A stretch of 64,000 nt of DNA from Thermoanaerobaculia bacterium (GTDB lineage Bacteria; Acidobacteriota; Thermoanaerobaculia; Multivoradales; JAIOJS01). A program made the position numbers and the translations under genes. A model generated the notes under the pieces. It saw nothing but the letters and a program-made list of their open reading frames with translations, had not been told where the DNA came from and made no database searches. Position 1 is the first letter of the stretch; each line of letters starts with the position of its first letter. This document shows, one piece after another, positions 45,409 to 55,700 of this stretch. The DNA is taken from positions 1-64,000 of the forward strand of contig JAUIDB010000023.1 of NCBI GenBank assembly GCA_030429235.1, read 5' to 3'.

Positions 45409-45657
45409 CTACGAGTCCACCGCTTCGGAGAGACCCAGAAACTCCCGCATCTGGCGGGTCAGAGTCTCTTGCGCACTGGGTTCCATAAAATTGAGCCGCA
45501 GTTCGTTGATGACCATCACTTCCATCTTCTCCCACTCTTGCCAGCAGTCACCGCAGGTCGAGGCGAGGATTTCGGTTCCGGTCGCGCCCGGGAGCGGAGG
45601 CGCGGGCATGGGGGGCTGTTCGCGACCACAGCGGCGACAGGTCAGCAACTCGCTCAT
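45409..45657 (-). CDS. YggX-like Fe(II)-trafficking protein with zinc ribbon
   Basis: The last 45 residues match YggX ([29 protein letters not shown]), a small protein that protects Fe-S clusters from oxidation. Unlike Escherichia coli YggX, the 82-residue protein has two CxxC pairs (C7/C10 and C35/C38), a likely zinc ribbon. It overlaps the UDP-xylose synthase stop by ATGA and so is translated with it. Its function alongside sugar genes is unclear. Confidence 0.8.
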   Translation of the reverse strand: MSELLTCRRCGREQPPMPAPPLPGATGTEILASTCGDCWQEWEKMEVMVINELRLNFMEPSAQETLTRQMREFLGLSEAVDS

Positions 45658-46622
45658 CGACTCTCCTCCAAGGCGGGCACCGCGTCACGCTGGTGGCGGA
45701 AGTAGTGGATGGTCTCGCGCAGGCCGTGATCGAGCTCGACGGTGGGTTCCCAGCCAAGTTCGCGCCGCGCCTTGGTGATGTCGGGCTGACGGATTTTCGG
45801 GTCGTCCACCGGCAGTTCGCGGTGCGAGATCTCACTCGAACTCCCGGTGAGTTCGAGGATCTTCTGAGCAAACTCGAGCACGGTCATTTCGCGGGGGTTC
45901 CCAATGTTGACCGGCGTCGTGACCGAACTGCAGAGGAGACGATAGATGCCGTCGACCAGGTCGCTGACGTAGCAGAAGGAGCGGGTCTGGGAACCGTCGC
46001 CGAACACAGTGAGGGGCTCTCCGGCCAGTGCCTGCTGAATGAAGCTCGGAACCACCCGACCATCGTGACCCCGCATCCGCGGTCCGTAGGTGTTGAAGAT
46101 TCGAACGATGCGGGTCTCCAGCCCGTGGTACCGGTGGTAGGCCATGGTCATCGCTTCGGCGAAACGCTTGGCCTCGTCGTAGACGCCTCGGGGACCGACC
46201 GGGTTGACGTTGCCCCAGTAGGTCTCGGGTTGGGGATGCACCAACGGGTCACCGTAGGTCTCGGAGGTCGAGGCCAGGAGGAACCGAGCCCCTTTGGCCT
46301 TGGCTAGACCCAAGCTGTTGTGGGTCCCGAGCGAGCCGACCTTGAGGGTCTGGATCGGGAGTTCCAGGTAGTCCCGGGGGCTGGCCGGAGAGGCGAAGTG
46401 GAGCACACAGTCGATCGGGCCATCCAGGTGGAGCGGGCGTGTGATGTCGTGGCGAATGAACTCGAAATGCTCTTCGCCTTCGAGGTGTGCGATATTGGCG
46501 CGCCGGCCGGTGATGAGGTTGTCGACACAGAGAACCCGGTAGCCCTCGGACAGCAGCCGGTCGCAGAGGTGGGAGCCGAGGAACCCCGCACCTCCGGTGA
46601 TGACTGCGATGGGTCGTGTCAT
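45654..46622 (-). CDS. UDP-glucuronate decarboxylase (UDP-xylose synthase)
   Basis: Extended SDR enzyme of 322 residues that converts UDP-glucuronate to UDP-xylose. NAD loop is GGAGFLGSH; catalytic residues lie in [11 protein letters not shown] and [12 protein letters not shown]. The UXS fingerprint [11 protein letters not shown] and [16 protein letters not shown] is present. UDP-glucuronate is also the substrate of the epimerase coded just upstream (ATGA overlap), so the pair splits UDP-glucuronate into two sugars for glycans. The ATG chosen opens at MTRPIAV; the longer frame is not conserved. Confidence 0.9.
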   Translation of the reverse strand: MTRPIAVITGGAGFLGSHLCDRLLSEGYRVLCVDNLITGRRANIAHLEGEEHFEFIRHDITRPLHLDGPIDCVLHFASPASPRDYLELPIQTLKVGSLGTHNSLGLAKAKGARFLLASTSETYGDPLVHPQPETYWGNVNPVGPRGVYDEAKRFAEAMTMAYHRYHGLETRIVRIFNTYGPRMRGHDGRVVPSFIQQALAGEPLTVFGDGSQTRSFCYVSDLVDGIYRLLCSSVTTPVNIGNPREMTVLEFAQKILELTGSSSEISHRELPVDDPKIRQPDITKARRELGWEPTVELDHGLRETIHYFRHQRDAVPALEESR

Positions 46623-47587
46623 GAGGAAACTCCTGGATTCTGTTGTCGGTACCAAGCGACGAACTGTCGGATGCCCTCGCGGATCGGTACCTTGGGTTGA
46701 TAGCCGAGCATGGCGCCCGCCTTGGTCACGTCGGCGTAGGTAATCGGGACGTCACCGGGTTGCATGGGCAAGCGGTCGACCCTGAGCTCGACCCCGAGAT
46801 CCTCGGCGATCCAGGTGATCAGGTCTCCGAGTCGAGTCGTTTCGGCCCCGCCGAGATTGAAGATCTCGAAGTCGGGCGCCAGGTCCATGGCCGCGATGAT
46901 CCCGTCGACGATGTCGTCGACGTAGGTGTAGTCCCGTCGACTGTCTCCGTCGCCGTAGACAGGGATCGCCTGGCCTCGCGCCAGGAGGTCAGTGAACTTG
47001 TGGATGGCCATCTCCGGTCGCTGGGCGGGTCCGTAGACCGTGAAGAAGCGGAGGCAAGAGATCTTGAGATCGTAGAGGTGGTGGTAGTTGTAGGCCAGCA
47101 ATTCTCCGGCGCGTTTGGTCGTCGCGTAGGGGCTGATCGGTTGATTGACCTCGTCGGTCTCGGAAAACGGCACCTTCTCGTTGATGCCGTACACGGAGGA
47201 CGAGGAGCCGAAGACGAAGTTCTGCGGTCCGTGGGCGCGAGCTGCTTCCAGGAGCCTGAGGGTACCGATGCAGTTGACCTCTTCGTAGAGGATCGGCTGC
47301 TGCAGGCTCGGCCGAACGCCGGCCCGGGCGGCAAGGTGGACCACCACATCGAACTGATGGGTGGCGAAGAGCTGGTCCACCAGCGCGGCGTCTCGAATGT
47401 CTCCCTCGACCAGAGTGTAGTCCTCCCGCTCGAGCCAGGAAGCGACGTTCCGACGCTTGATGACGGGATCGTAGTAGTCGTTGAAGTTGTCCAGTGCCGT
47501 GATGCGATCGCCGCGTTGAAGAAGCGCTCGCGTCAGATGTGAGCCGATGAAACCGGCTCCACCAGTGATCAATACGTGTTGGCCCAT
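46619..47587 (-). CDS. UDP-glucuronate 4-epimerase family SDR
   Basis: NAD-dependent epimerase of 322 residues; [12 protein letters not shown] loop and catalytic S-x(n)-Y-x3-K ([17 protein letters not shown]). [15 protein letters not shown] and [20 protein letters not shown] are typical of UDP-glucuronate 4-epimerases giving UDP-galacturonate. A plain UDP-glucose 4-epimerase is less likely. GAGGAGA precedes ATG 47587. It leads a unit with the xylose synthase and the YggX-like gene. A TAGGGT at about 47651 may be its -10. Confidence 0.88.
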   Translation of the reverse strand: MGQHVLITGGAGFIGSHLTRALLQRGDRITALDNFNDYYDPVIKRRNVASWLEREDYTLVEGDIRDAALVDQLFATHQFDVVVHLAARAGVRPSLQQPILYEEVNCIGTLRLLEAARAHGPQNFVFGSSSSVYGINEKVPFSETDEVNQPISPYATTKRAGELLAYNYHHLYDLKISCLRFFTVYGPAQRPEMAIHKFTDLLARGQAIPVYGDGDSRRDYTYVDDIVDGIIAAMDLAPDFEIFNLGGAETTRLGDLITWIAEDLGVELRVDRLPMQPGDVPITYADVTKAGAMLGYQPKVPIREGIRQFVAWYRQQNPGVSS

Positions 47588-47687
47588 ACTCTCCTCAGGT
47601 CGCTCGTGAAAGGTCCGCGTGGGCTCGCAGACAGCGCCTACCCTAGCCGGAAGGCCAGCCCCACGCAACGGGGCCAGAGCGGAGCGT

Positions 47688-48848
47688 TCACTGCGTCGCC
47701 GGGGGGGAGAGTTGGTCGGTTTCGGGGCTGGTCTGGGCATCCTCGTACCGCACCTCGATGCCCTTCTTCTGGCGATTCCGAATGAGCCATCGCAGGAGCC
47801 GGGACTCGTCGATGCCCACCAGGATGTCGTCCACGGCCTCGAAGACGGTCGGGTCGTTCAGCAACCGGGCCGCGGTGCCATCCCCTCGGTTGAGCTTCTC
47901 GGCCGCTTCGGAAAGGTTGTCGAGGGTACGGCGAAGGTTGGCGGCGGTTTCTGCCGCGAACTCCTCGTCGTTGATCAGCTTGCCCGCCAGTCCTTCGGTG
48001 GACTCCAACTGGGCCGAAAGCGCGCGGATGCTCCTGGAGGTTTCCTGGAGATGGGCCAAGGTCTCCTCCGTCTCGGCCTTGAGATCGGCATCGCTCAGCA
48101 GCGCCGGCAGGATCCCTTGACCGCTCTCGAAGTCGTCGAGGACCTGGTCGATGCGGTCGATCGACGAGGCGAGACTCCGACCCATCTCTTCATCGTTGAT
48201 GAGCCGCGCCAGCGGACCGCGGCCGCCCTCCAGAGTCGAAGCCATCGTCTGGATCGAGTCCAGGGTTTCGTAGATCGCGTCCGAGAGTTTTCGTTCGCCG
48301 GCCTGGGCGGTGGTCAACTCGCCGACCACTCCTTCGCCTCGATCGACCCGCTCGAGGACGTTGCGAAGCGAGTGGGAGATCGCCGATACGTTGTCGACCA
48401 CGTCCTCGCCGGAGGCGATCAGCTTGTCGACATCCGTGGCCTCCGCGACGGTGATCTGGCCGTCGGGTTCGATCTTCGGTAGATCGGCCGAACCGGAGGT
48501 GACGTCGATGTATTTGTCTCCCAGCAGTCCCAGGGTGCGGATCCGGGCGCGCGAGTCCTCTCGGATCCGTTCGCTGTACCGTCGTTCGATGCTGAATTCG
48601 ATCGTGAGCCGGGTCTGATCGGCTTCGTTCGGCAACAGAATCCTCTCGACCACGCCCACCGTGACGCCGTTGAGCCGGACTGGGTTCCCTTCGTTGAGTC
48701 CCTGCGCCGAGAGAACCGTCATCGAGTAGTGGTTCTTACTGGAGAAGAGTCGATTCTGGTCACCGATCAGGAAGATCCCGGCGGCCAAGACCCCAAGGGC
48801 GGCGAGCACCAGGATCCCTACTCGAGCTGTACTGTGACTTGATCCCAT
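47688..48848 (-). CDS. mlaD: MlaD/Mce-type phospholipid transport protein
   Basis: Periplasmic substrate-binding subunit anchored by one N-terminal helix (about 10-28). The 386 residues have an Mce domain (about 35-120, ending GLLGDKYIDV) and a long helical tail. In the tail a G-x-G plus L-x-N/S-D unit recurs about every 35-48 residues, with centres near 172, 200, 244, 285 and 333. Such tails form a tube or needle across the periplasm in related systems. The gene follows mlaF by direct abutment and mlaE before that; no mlaB or mlaC is here. Confidence 0.88.
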   Translation of the reverse strand: MGSSHSTARVGILVLAALGVLAAGIFLIGDQNRLFSSKNHYSMTVLSAQGLNEGNPVRLNGVTVGVVERILLPNEADQTRLTIEFSIERRYSERIREDSRARIRTLGLLGDKYIDVTSGSADLPKIEPDGQITVAEATDVDKLIASGEDVVDNVSAISHSLRNVLERVDRGEGVVGELTTAQAGERKLSDAIYETLDSIQTMASTLEGGRGPLARLINDEEMGRSLASSIDRIDQVLDDFESGQGILPALLSDADLKAETEETLAHLQETSRSIRALSAQLESTEGLAGKLINDEEFAAETAANLRRTLDNLSEAAEKLNRGDGTAARLLNDPTVFEAVDDILVGIDESRLLRWLIRNRQKKGIEVRYEDAQTSPETDQLSPPATQ

Positions 48849-49594
48849 CAGGCGTCCTCGCGTCTACCAGTGAGAAAGCGGTGCAGTAGGTCGTCCTTCC
48901 CGGACTCGGCCTCCTCCCAGGTGCCGAGAAACCGGAAACGACCCTCGTGGAGGAAGGCGATACGAGTTGCGATCTTGCGCGTCAACATGAGGTCGTGAGT
49001 CACGACGACGGCTGTGGTACCCAGTCGCTCGCGCGCGCCCTGGATCAGGTCGCCGATCGCGTCCGAGGTCATCGGGTCGAGGCCGGTCGTCGGTTCGTCG
49101 AACAGTATCACCTCCGGGTCGAGAGCCAGCGAGCGGGCGAGCGCGACCCGCTTGCGCATTCCGCCAGAGAGCGCGCTGGGTACCTTCTCTTCGATCCCGG
49201 GGAGCTCGACCAACTCGAGCTTCTCGGCCACGCGCTGCCGAATGGCTTCCTCGTCCAGTTCGGTGTGCTGCCGCATCGGGAAGGCGATGTTCTCGAACAC
49301 GGTCATCGAATCAAAGAGCGCCCCCGACTGAAACAGCATCGCCACGCGATGGCGCACGGCGTACAACGCTGCTTCGGAGAGCGTCGTGATCTCCTCGCCG
49401 TCGAAGACCACCGATCCCGCGGTGGGTTTTTCCAGGCCGTTCAACTGCCGCAGCGTAACGCTCTTTCCCGTGCCGGACCGGCCGAGGATTACCAGGGCTT
49501 CCCCGCGGTCGATCTCGAAGTCGAGACCGGACAGGATCTCGCGCTCGCCGTAGCGTTTGACGAGGCCGCGGATGGTGAAGAGTGGTGAGGTCAT
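48848..49594 (-). CDS. mlaF: MlaF ABC transporter ATPase
   Basis: ATPase of the Mla lipid transporter, 248 residues. Walker A GRSGTGKSV; signature LSGGMRKRVALAR; Walker B VILFDEPTTGLDP. The LSGGM signature is typical of MlaF rather than other ABCs. It supplies energy for moving phospholipids between inner and outer membranes. It is 18 bases after mlaE and abuts mlaD, so all three are one operon. Confidence 0.93.
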   Translation of the reverse strand: MTSPLFTIRGLVKRYGEREILSGLDFEIDRGEALVILGRSGTGKSVTLRQLNGLEKPTAGSVVFDGEEITTLSEAALYAVRHRVAMLFQSGALFDSMTVFENIAFPMRQHTELDEEAIRQRVAEKLELVELPGIEEKVPSALSGGMRKRVALARSLALDPEVILFDEPTTGLDPMTSDAIGDLIQGARERLGTTAVVVTHDLMLTRKIATRIAFLHEGRFRFLGTWEEAESGKDDLLHRFLTGRREDA

Positions 49595-49612
49595 CGAAGC
49601 GCGAGGGGGTGG

Positions 49613-50371
49613 TCAGAAGAAGAGAAAGAACGCCTTGGTCAAGAAGAAGTCCGAGATCAAGACGAGGATCGAAGCCAGGACCACGGTCTGGGTGGTCGCG
49701 CGACCGACGCCGTCGGCTCCTCCCCGCACGGTGAGCCCCTTGTAGCAGCCGATGGTGCAGATGAAGTATGCGAAGAAGACGGACTTGCCGACGCCGCTGG
49801 CGACATCCTGCAGGGTCAACGCCGAGAGTACGTCGTTGACATAAAACCCGGGGGACAGGTCCAACTGCCAGACGGCGATCAGCAGTCCCCCCAGGATTCC
49901 GAATAGATCGCCGAGGATCGTCAGGGCCGGGAGCATGACGAGGCACGCCACCAGCTTGGGGACGACGAGCCGTTTCACGGGGTCTACGGCCATCGAGCGC
50001 AGGGCATCGATCTGTTCGGTCACCTTCATCGTGCCGATCTCGGCGGTCATGCCGGCACCGATGCGCCCGCCGACCACCAGCGCGACCAGAATCGGCCCCA
50101 GTTCGCGTACCAGAGACTTGGAGACCACGGTTCCGATGTAGTACTTCACCCCCAGCGACGGCAGGCTGTAGGCAGTCTGGAGAGCCAGGACCATGCCCGT
50201 GACCAGAGTCGTGATGAAGGCGACGCCGAGTGAGCGCACGCCGATTTGCTCCATCTGATCGAACCAGAGTCGAACCTGGAAGGGTCGAGTGACCATGGCC
50301 CGAAACGACTGCACCGTCAGGAGAGCGAGTTGTCCCGCCGTCTGGCCGAACGGAGGACGCTCGGAACTCAT
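49613..50371 (-). CDS. mlaE: MlaE ABC transporter permease
   Basis: The 252 residues form the MlaE/YrbE membrane subunit: five to six helices, VVGGRIGAGMTAEIGTMKV (coupling helix region), DALRSMAVDPVKRLVVPK and FFAYFICTIGCYKG. ATG 50371 overlaps the stop of the upstream membrane-protein gene by ATGA. The longer frame adds a non-homologous start. A TAG stretch before it belongs to the upstream gene. Confidence 0.92.
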   Translation of the reverse strand: MSSERPPFGQTAGQLALLTVQSFRAMVTRPFQVRLWFDQMEQIGVRSLGVAFITTLVTGMVLALQTAYSLPSLGVKYYIGTVVSKSLVRELGPILVALVVGGRIGAGMTAEIGTMKVTEQIDALRSMAVDPVKRLVVPKLVACLVMLPALTILGDLFGILGGLLIAVWQLDLSPGFYVNDVLSALTLQDVASGVGKSVFFAYFICTIGCYKGLTVRGGADGVGRATTQTVVLASILVLISDFFLTKAFFLFF

Positions 50372-50757
50372 CGGCGCATGGGCCACCAAGTGGCGGCGTG
50401 GGCCAGGGCAAAGAAGAGATCGCATCCGGCCAGGATCCAGAGACCCCCGAGGGCCGGATCGCGGAGGGCGGCAAGGCCGAAGACGATCGCCCCCAGAGTG
50501 CGTCCGACGATGGCCACCACGATCACGGCGCTGTAGCGCCGCGGATCTCTGGCTGCGACCAGGTAGAGCGTCGCCAGCATGCAGAGAAAGGTCGCCATCA
50601 ACCAGAGGTAGAACGCCTCGCCGGGCAGCGGAAGATCGAAACGACGGGCCGGTACCTGCGGAAACGCGACCATGGCCAGGGCATAGCCAAGATCGTAGAG
50701 GGCGCCGAGAATCAGCGAGGCACGCAGCAAGCGAAGGTAGAGGTGTCGGTGCGGCAT
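50368..50757 (-). CDS. Small four-helix membrane protein
   Basis: The 129 residues have four hydrophobic helices (SLILGALYDLGYALAMVAF, FYLWLMATFLCMLATLYLVAA, AVIVVAIVGRTLGAIVFGL, GLWILAGCDLFFALAHAATWW). No family is recognised. It lies between plsC and mlaE, overlapping mlaE by 4 bases, and is therefore likely part of the lipid transport unit. Confidence 0.7.
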   Translation of the reverse strand: MPHRHLYLRLLRASLILGALYDLGYALAMVAFPQVPARRFDLPLPGEAFYLWLMATFLCMLATLYLVAARDPRRYSAVIVVAIVGRTLGAIVFGLAALRDPALGGLWILAGCDLFFALAHAATWWPMRR

Positions 50758-50773
50758 CTGGGATCGATCTTAG

Positions 50774-51511
50774 CTAAGTGGCGTCGGCGCCGGGGTCGGG
50801 CGCCCGGGCCGGGATCGAGGCCAGTCGTTCGATCTCGTGGCGCACTTCGGCGGCGAGGTCGGGAGCATCAGCGGATCTGGGGTGCCCGTAGCGGACCGTC
50901 ACCAGGCCTCCCCGGATGAGATAACTGGAGCGTTCCTGGACCCCCAGGGTGCCCTCGATTCCGACGGGGAGGATCGCCGCCTCGGCTTTGCGAGCGAGGA
51001 GGAACCCGCCCCGTTTGAAGGGCAGCAGCTGTCCGTCGACGGAGCGGGTCTCCTCGGGAAAGAGGAGAACCGCGCCCCCCTGACCGAGACGGGCGACGGC
51101 CTGGCGAAAGGACTCTCGGGCACGCTTCTGGTTGCGGCGGTCGACCGGAATGAAACCACCGGCTCGCAAGGCCCATCCGAACAGCGGGATCTGGAACAGC
51201 TCGCGTTTGGCCATGAACAGCGCCGGCACCGGCAGGCTGGCGATCAGGACCGGAATGTCGAAGAGGCTCTGGTGGTTGGCCATCACGACCAGCTTCTCAG
51301 GGAGCGGGGTGCGGCTCTCCGACTCGACCTCGACCCGAACGCCCGCGCACCAGAGGAGTTCCCGTGCCCACCGCCGAGCCCAGAATTGGACGGCACGACC
51401 CCGTGGCGGAATCCAGAAGGTGAGGAGGGCGAGAACAGAGTAGACGGCAGTGCCGACGATGAGAAAACCATTGCCGACCAGGGTAGTAAGCCAGGGGGAC
51501 CGCGACGCCAT
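50774..51511 (-). CDS. plsC: 1-acyl-sn-glycerol-3-phosphate acyltransferase
   Basis: Makes phosphatidic acid from lysophosphatidic acid. The 245 residues have two N-terminal hydrophobic segments, the catalytic H-x4-D (NHQSLFD, His80 and Asp85) and the FPEETRS glycerol-phosphate-binding motif; GGFIPVDR is also present. It heads the plsC-membrane protein-mlaE-mlaF-mlaD unit, linking phospholipid synthesis with transport. A GATAAT box 8 bases before the ATG is a near-consensus -10 without ribosome site. Confidence 0.9.
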   Translation of the reverse strand: MASRSPWLTTLVGNGFLIVGTAVYSVLALLTFWIPPRGRAVQFWARRWARELLWCAGVRVEVESESRTPLPEKLVVMANHQSLFDIPVLIASLPVPALFMAKRELFQIPLFGWALRAGGFIPVDRRNQKRARESFRQAVARLGQGGAVLLFPEETRSVDGQLLPFKRGGFLLARKAEAAILPVGIEGTLGVQERSSYLIRGGLVTVRYGHPRSADAPDLAAEVRHEIERLASIPARAPDPGADAT

Positions 51512-51519
51512 GGTGCCCG

Positions 51520-51525
51520 ATTATC
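51520..51525 (-). promoter_or_regulatory. -10 box before plsC, predicted leaderless
   Basis: GATAAT (5 of 6 matches to TATAAT) ends 8 bases before ATG 51511 and overlaps the last codons of the upstream oxidoreductase gene. There is no Shine-Dalgarno sequence in the gap. Confidence 0.45.
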
Positions 51526-52666
51526 GCGCATCCCCGTGGCCGCGGGCGGGCGAGGCGAAGCGCTGTGGTTCGACGGCCGAGAGGTACGGTTCGATGTCGG
51601 AACCGGGATCCTCGAGCAGGATCCGCGCGGCCCACCGACCGAGCTCCCAGCTGGCGCTCATGCCGCCTCCCCCCAGGCCGGCAACCCAGAAGAGACCGGG
51701 GCACTGAGGGTCCCAGCCGAGGACCGGATGACCGTCGGGGGTCTTGGTGCGGTAGCACGCCCAGGCCCGCGTTTCGCGAGCCGAAACGAGCCGCGGGACT
51801 TCGCGCTGCCGCCGCTCCCGTGAGCGTTCTCGGATGGCGGGAGCCAGAGCGTGATCGAGAGCGGTGGTCGGCTCTTCGTCGCAAAGGCAGTACATCCATT
51901 GGCCGTCCGCGAGGGGCCGAAGGTAGAAGTCCCGGGATTGGTCCCAGACGTACGGTTGGTGCGGTGTGCCTGGATTCGAGGGGCAGTCGTAGGAGAACAG
52001 GTGGCGTCGCAAGGGTCGGAGGGGCAGGTCCATCCCACCGGCCTGTAGGCCCAGATTCCGAGCCCAGGCACCGGCAGCGTTGACGACGACGTCGGCTCTC
52101 ACCTCCGACGATGGCGTCACGACCACCAGACGCTCGGAGCGGTCCCTTCGGATCTCCGTAGCGGGTTGGCCGAGTCGGATGTCGGCTCCCTGGCTCGTCA
52201 CCTGGTCCGCATAGTGAGCGAGGAGGTCGAGAGGGTCCACCACACCGTCCGAAGGAGTCCAGAGGGCGTGGTCGAGGTCGGAACCCTGCAGGATCGGAAG
52301 GTCGCGAACGCACTCCGCTCCGGACCGCAACGAGGTCGCCACGTGGGCGTCCTGAAGTTCTTCGAGCAGGGTCCGGGAGCCGAGTTGCCAGGACCCGGTG
52401 GCCCGGAACGAGGTCGTCGGGTGGTTCTCGAAGTAGCGTCGGGTGACGGAGAAGAACCGCCGCCAAACCCGCGTTCCGGAGCACTGTAGGAGCAGGCCGG
52501 CGTTGCGACCCGAGGCGTAGGCGCCCAACGACGAGGCACCTTCCAGTAGGGTGATCGAGCCGGCTCCCAGTCGGCCGAGATGAAGAGCCGTGGCGAGGCC
52601 GGCGAAGCCGGCGCCGACGATGACGATGCGACGAGTGGACGCAGGATTCGACGGAGGACGAGTCAT
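51521..52666 (-). CDS. FAD-dependent oxidoreductase (DAO family)
   Basis: The 381 residues begin with the FAD-binding loop IVIVGAGFAGLATALHLG and end with the second FAD motif GLFWVAGLGGGGMSASWELG. VVNAAGAWARNLG is a hallmark of the DadA/glycine-oxidase/sarcosine-oxidase family. It should oxidise an amine or amino acid, but the substrate is unknown. TACAAT lies 8 bases before the ATG. It is divergent from the Ser/Thr kinase gene. Confidence 0.87.
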   Translation of the reverse strand: MTRPPSNPASTRRIVIVGAGFAGLATALHLGRLGAGSITLLEGASSLGAYASGRNAGLLLQCSGTRVWRRFFSVTRRYFENHPTTSFRATGSWQLGSRTLLEELQDAHVATSLRSGAECVRDLPILQGSDLDHALWTPSDGVVDPLDLLAHYADQVTSQGADIRLGQPATEIRRDRSERLVVVTPSSEVRADVVVNAAGAWARNLGLQAGGMDLPLRPLRRHLFSYDCPSNPGTPHQPYVWDQSRDFYLRPLADGQWMYCLCDEEPTTALDHALAPAIRERSRERRQREVPRLVSARETRAWACYRTKTPDGHPVLGWDPQCPGLFWVAGLGGGGMSASWELGRWAARILLEDPGSDIEPYLSAVEPQRFASPARGHGDAR

Positions 52667-52674
52667 CGGCGCGA

Positions 52675-52680
52675 ATTGTA
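52675..52680 (-). promoter_or_regulatory. -10 box of a predicted leaderless promoter (oxidoreductase)
   Basis: TACAAT on the minus strand ends 8 bases before ATG 52666, with no ribosome site between. Confidence 0.45.
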
Positions 52681-52789
52681 GCTGCGGTAGGGACCCGCCG
52701 CGTTGTGGGGATTGGCACTCTTCGGACGAGAAGTTGACTACAATGGCACCCGAGATCGTTCAGTCGAGAGCAGAGGAGCAGTTCGCAGC

Positions 52790-55700
52790 GTGACTCAGGA
52801 GAAGCAGGTGGTTCAGTGCCCCAGTTGCCATACCCGCCTGCGTTTGGCAACGACCGCCGAGACCCCACTCCGTTTCAAGGTCCGGTGCTCTTCGTGCAAG
52901 ACGCCCTTCGTCGTGCGGCGGAAGGATTCGGATCGGGGAACGCAGCCGCTAGCGCTGACCCCATCGGCTCCGCTTGCCGACCAGAAGACGATCGCTACGG
53001 CTCCGACCGGATCGCTGGGCACCGGTGCGAGACCACCGGCTGCGAGCTCGCCGTCACCCCCTGATCCCGGCCCAACGACCCAGGATACCCTCCAGACGAG
53101 CCGTCCGTCCGGTCTGTCGCCGGATCGGCGGACCTTCGAGACGGGAGAGATGGTCGCCGGTCGCTACAAGATCGTGAGGTTCATCGACCAGGGAGGGATG
53201 GGAGAAGTCTACGAGGCCGATGATTCAGCGTTGGGCCAGCGCGTTGCTCTCAAGACGATCCGTCCTACCGTCGCTTCGGACCAGGAGGCACTGGCCCGGT
53301 TCAAGCGCGAGATCCACGTCGCTCGGCAGGTCACGCATCACAACGTCTGCCGGATCTACGACCTCGGAGCCCACCGCTCCGACTCGCCCCTGGCGTCCCT
53401 CTATCCCGGCGGTGAGATCCTCTTCGTGACCATGGAACTTCTGCAGGGAGAAACCCTGGCGGACCGTCTGACCCGGCAGGGACCGATTCCGGTGGCGGAG
53501 GGCGTCGTGTTGGCACGACAGATGGCGGAGGCCCTCGATGCTGCCCACGCGGCGGGAGTGGTACACCGCGACTTCAAGTCGGCCAACGTCTTTCTCGAGT
53601 CCCCCTCTCCGGGACGCACGCGAGCCGTGGTGACGGACTTCGGCTTGGCTCGGACCGAGGATGGCGAGGGTCTCGGCGGTTCGTTGACCATCGCCGGGTC
53701 GGTCCTCGGGTCTCCGGCCTACATGGCTCCCGAACAGGTCGAGGGTGGCAAGGTGACCGGCGCTGCCGACCGCTATGCCTTTGGCGTGGTGCTGTACGAG
53801 ATGTGCACCGGGCAGGTGCCCTTCCGGGGCGAGACGCCCCTGGCAACGGCGGTGAAGCGACTCACCGAGAACCCGCCATCGCCACGTGAGATCGCGCCTG
53901 GTCTCGATCGCCACTGGGAACGGACCATTCTCAAGTGCCTCGAACGGCACCCGGAGAACCGCTTCGCTTCCGGGGCGGCGATCGTCGAGGCTCTGACGGG
54001 GGCCGACCTCGTCCGCGAGGCTCGCGAGAAGAAGCCGCCGCTGACCCTGCACAAGGTGTTGATGGTGATTCTTGCCCTGGTGCTGGTGCTGGCGGCGGTG
54101 GTGGTCAACGTGCGGGTGTGGCGGGGATCAGAGACGGCCGTCGACACCGCGAGCCTGCTGGTCGCTCCCACCGTAGCGCGACCCGCCATCGCCGTGATGG
54201 GTTTCCACAACGTGACCGGCAACCAGGAGCACGCCTGGCTGGCGGACGGGTTGGCGCAGATGTTGAGTTCCGAACTCTCGACCGGCGGCGCGGTCCGACT
54301 GATACCCGGGGAGAACGTGGATCGGGCTCGGCGCGAGCTCGGCCTCGAGACCGGAGATGGATTCGCACCCGATACGCTCGAGTCCCTGCGGCAGAATCTG
54401 GGAAGCGACTTCGTCGTGAGCGGCGCTTTCACCCTGGTCGGCGAGGTCGAAGCCGGGCAGTTGCGAGTGGATCTGCGCCTTCAGGACACCGTGGCCGACG
54501 AGAACTCGAGCGCGATGGCCGTGACCGGCACGGCCGATCAGATCTTCGCCCTGGTGGCCGACGCCGGGGAGCAGCTGCGGGATGCGTTGGGATTGCGGGG
54601 CGATGCGGACACCGCCGGCGCCTTCCGGGCTGCGAGCCAGGAGTCGGCGCGGCTCTACACCTCGGCTCTGGCTCGCCTCAACGCGCAGCAAGCTGCCGAC
54701 GCCGTCGACCTGCTGGAGCAAGCGGTCGAGATCGACCCGCGGAATCCCCGGGTCCGGGCCGCTCTGGGACGAGCCCTGCACCAGCTGGGATACGAGGCGC
54801 GGGCCATCGAGGAGGGACGGCTCGCCATGGAGCTGTCGACTCCATTGCCTACCGCCGAGCGACTGGGGATCGAGGGAGAGTACCGGTCGATGGTCGGAGA
54901 CTGGCCGGCCGCCGTGGCGATCTACGAACAGCTCTGGCGGGCCTCCCCCGATGATCTCGAATTGGGCCTGGAGATGGCAGAGGCGCTCCTGCAGTCGGGC
55001 AACGCCTCCCGGGCTCGCGAGGTCGCGGCGGTGCTCGAGCAGCTGCCGTCGGCGGCCGCGGGCGATGTCAGGATCCAACTGATCGACGCGCGCGCTGCCG
55101 GGTCGCAGGGAGACTTCCGCCGCCAGGCCGAGCGGGCCGCCGCCGCCGCCGATTTGGCGGGTCAGCGCGGTGAGAGGCTCCGACGGGCGCAGGCACTCCT
55201 GCTCGAGGGGTGGGCGCTTCGGAACCTCGGTGAGGGGCAACACGCTCTGGGGGTGACGACCGAGGCGGAGGGACTCTTCCAGCAGTTGAGTGATCAACCC
55301 GGAGTGGGCCGAGCCCGCCTGCAGCGGGGCAGCCTGCTCTACGACACCGGAGATCTGGACGGGGCGCGACGGGTCTTCGAACAGGGCGTGCAGACCTTCC
55401 GTGGACTGGAGAACCAGGGCGGGCTCTCCCAGGCCCTCAACAACCTCGCGGTGGTCAGCAAACGGCAGGGTGAACTCGACGAGGCCGAGCGGATGTACAG
55501 CGAGTCCCTCGAGATCTCGACCGAGACGAAGAACCGAGTGGGTATGGCCAACGCATTGGTGAACCTGGGGGGGATCGATCTCCGCCGCGGCGCGCTGTCG
55601 AGAGGGCAGGAGCGTTTCGACACGGCCCTGGAACTCGCTCGTGAGGTAGGGGACCGGCACCAGGAAGCCTACGCTCTGTACTACCTGGCGGTGGCATCTC

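Noticed and set aside
52743-52793. 16-codon ORF overlapping the kinase GTG start (GTGA)
   Set aside because: Its ATG overlaps the TACAAT box at 52739-52744, so it would lie upstream of the expected transcription start.
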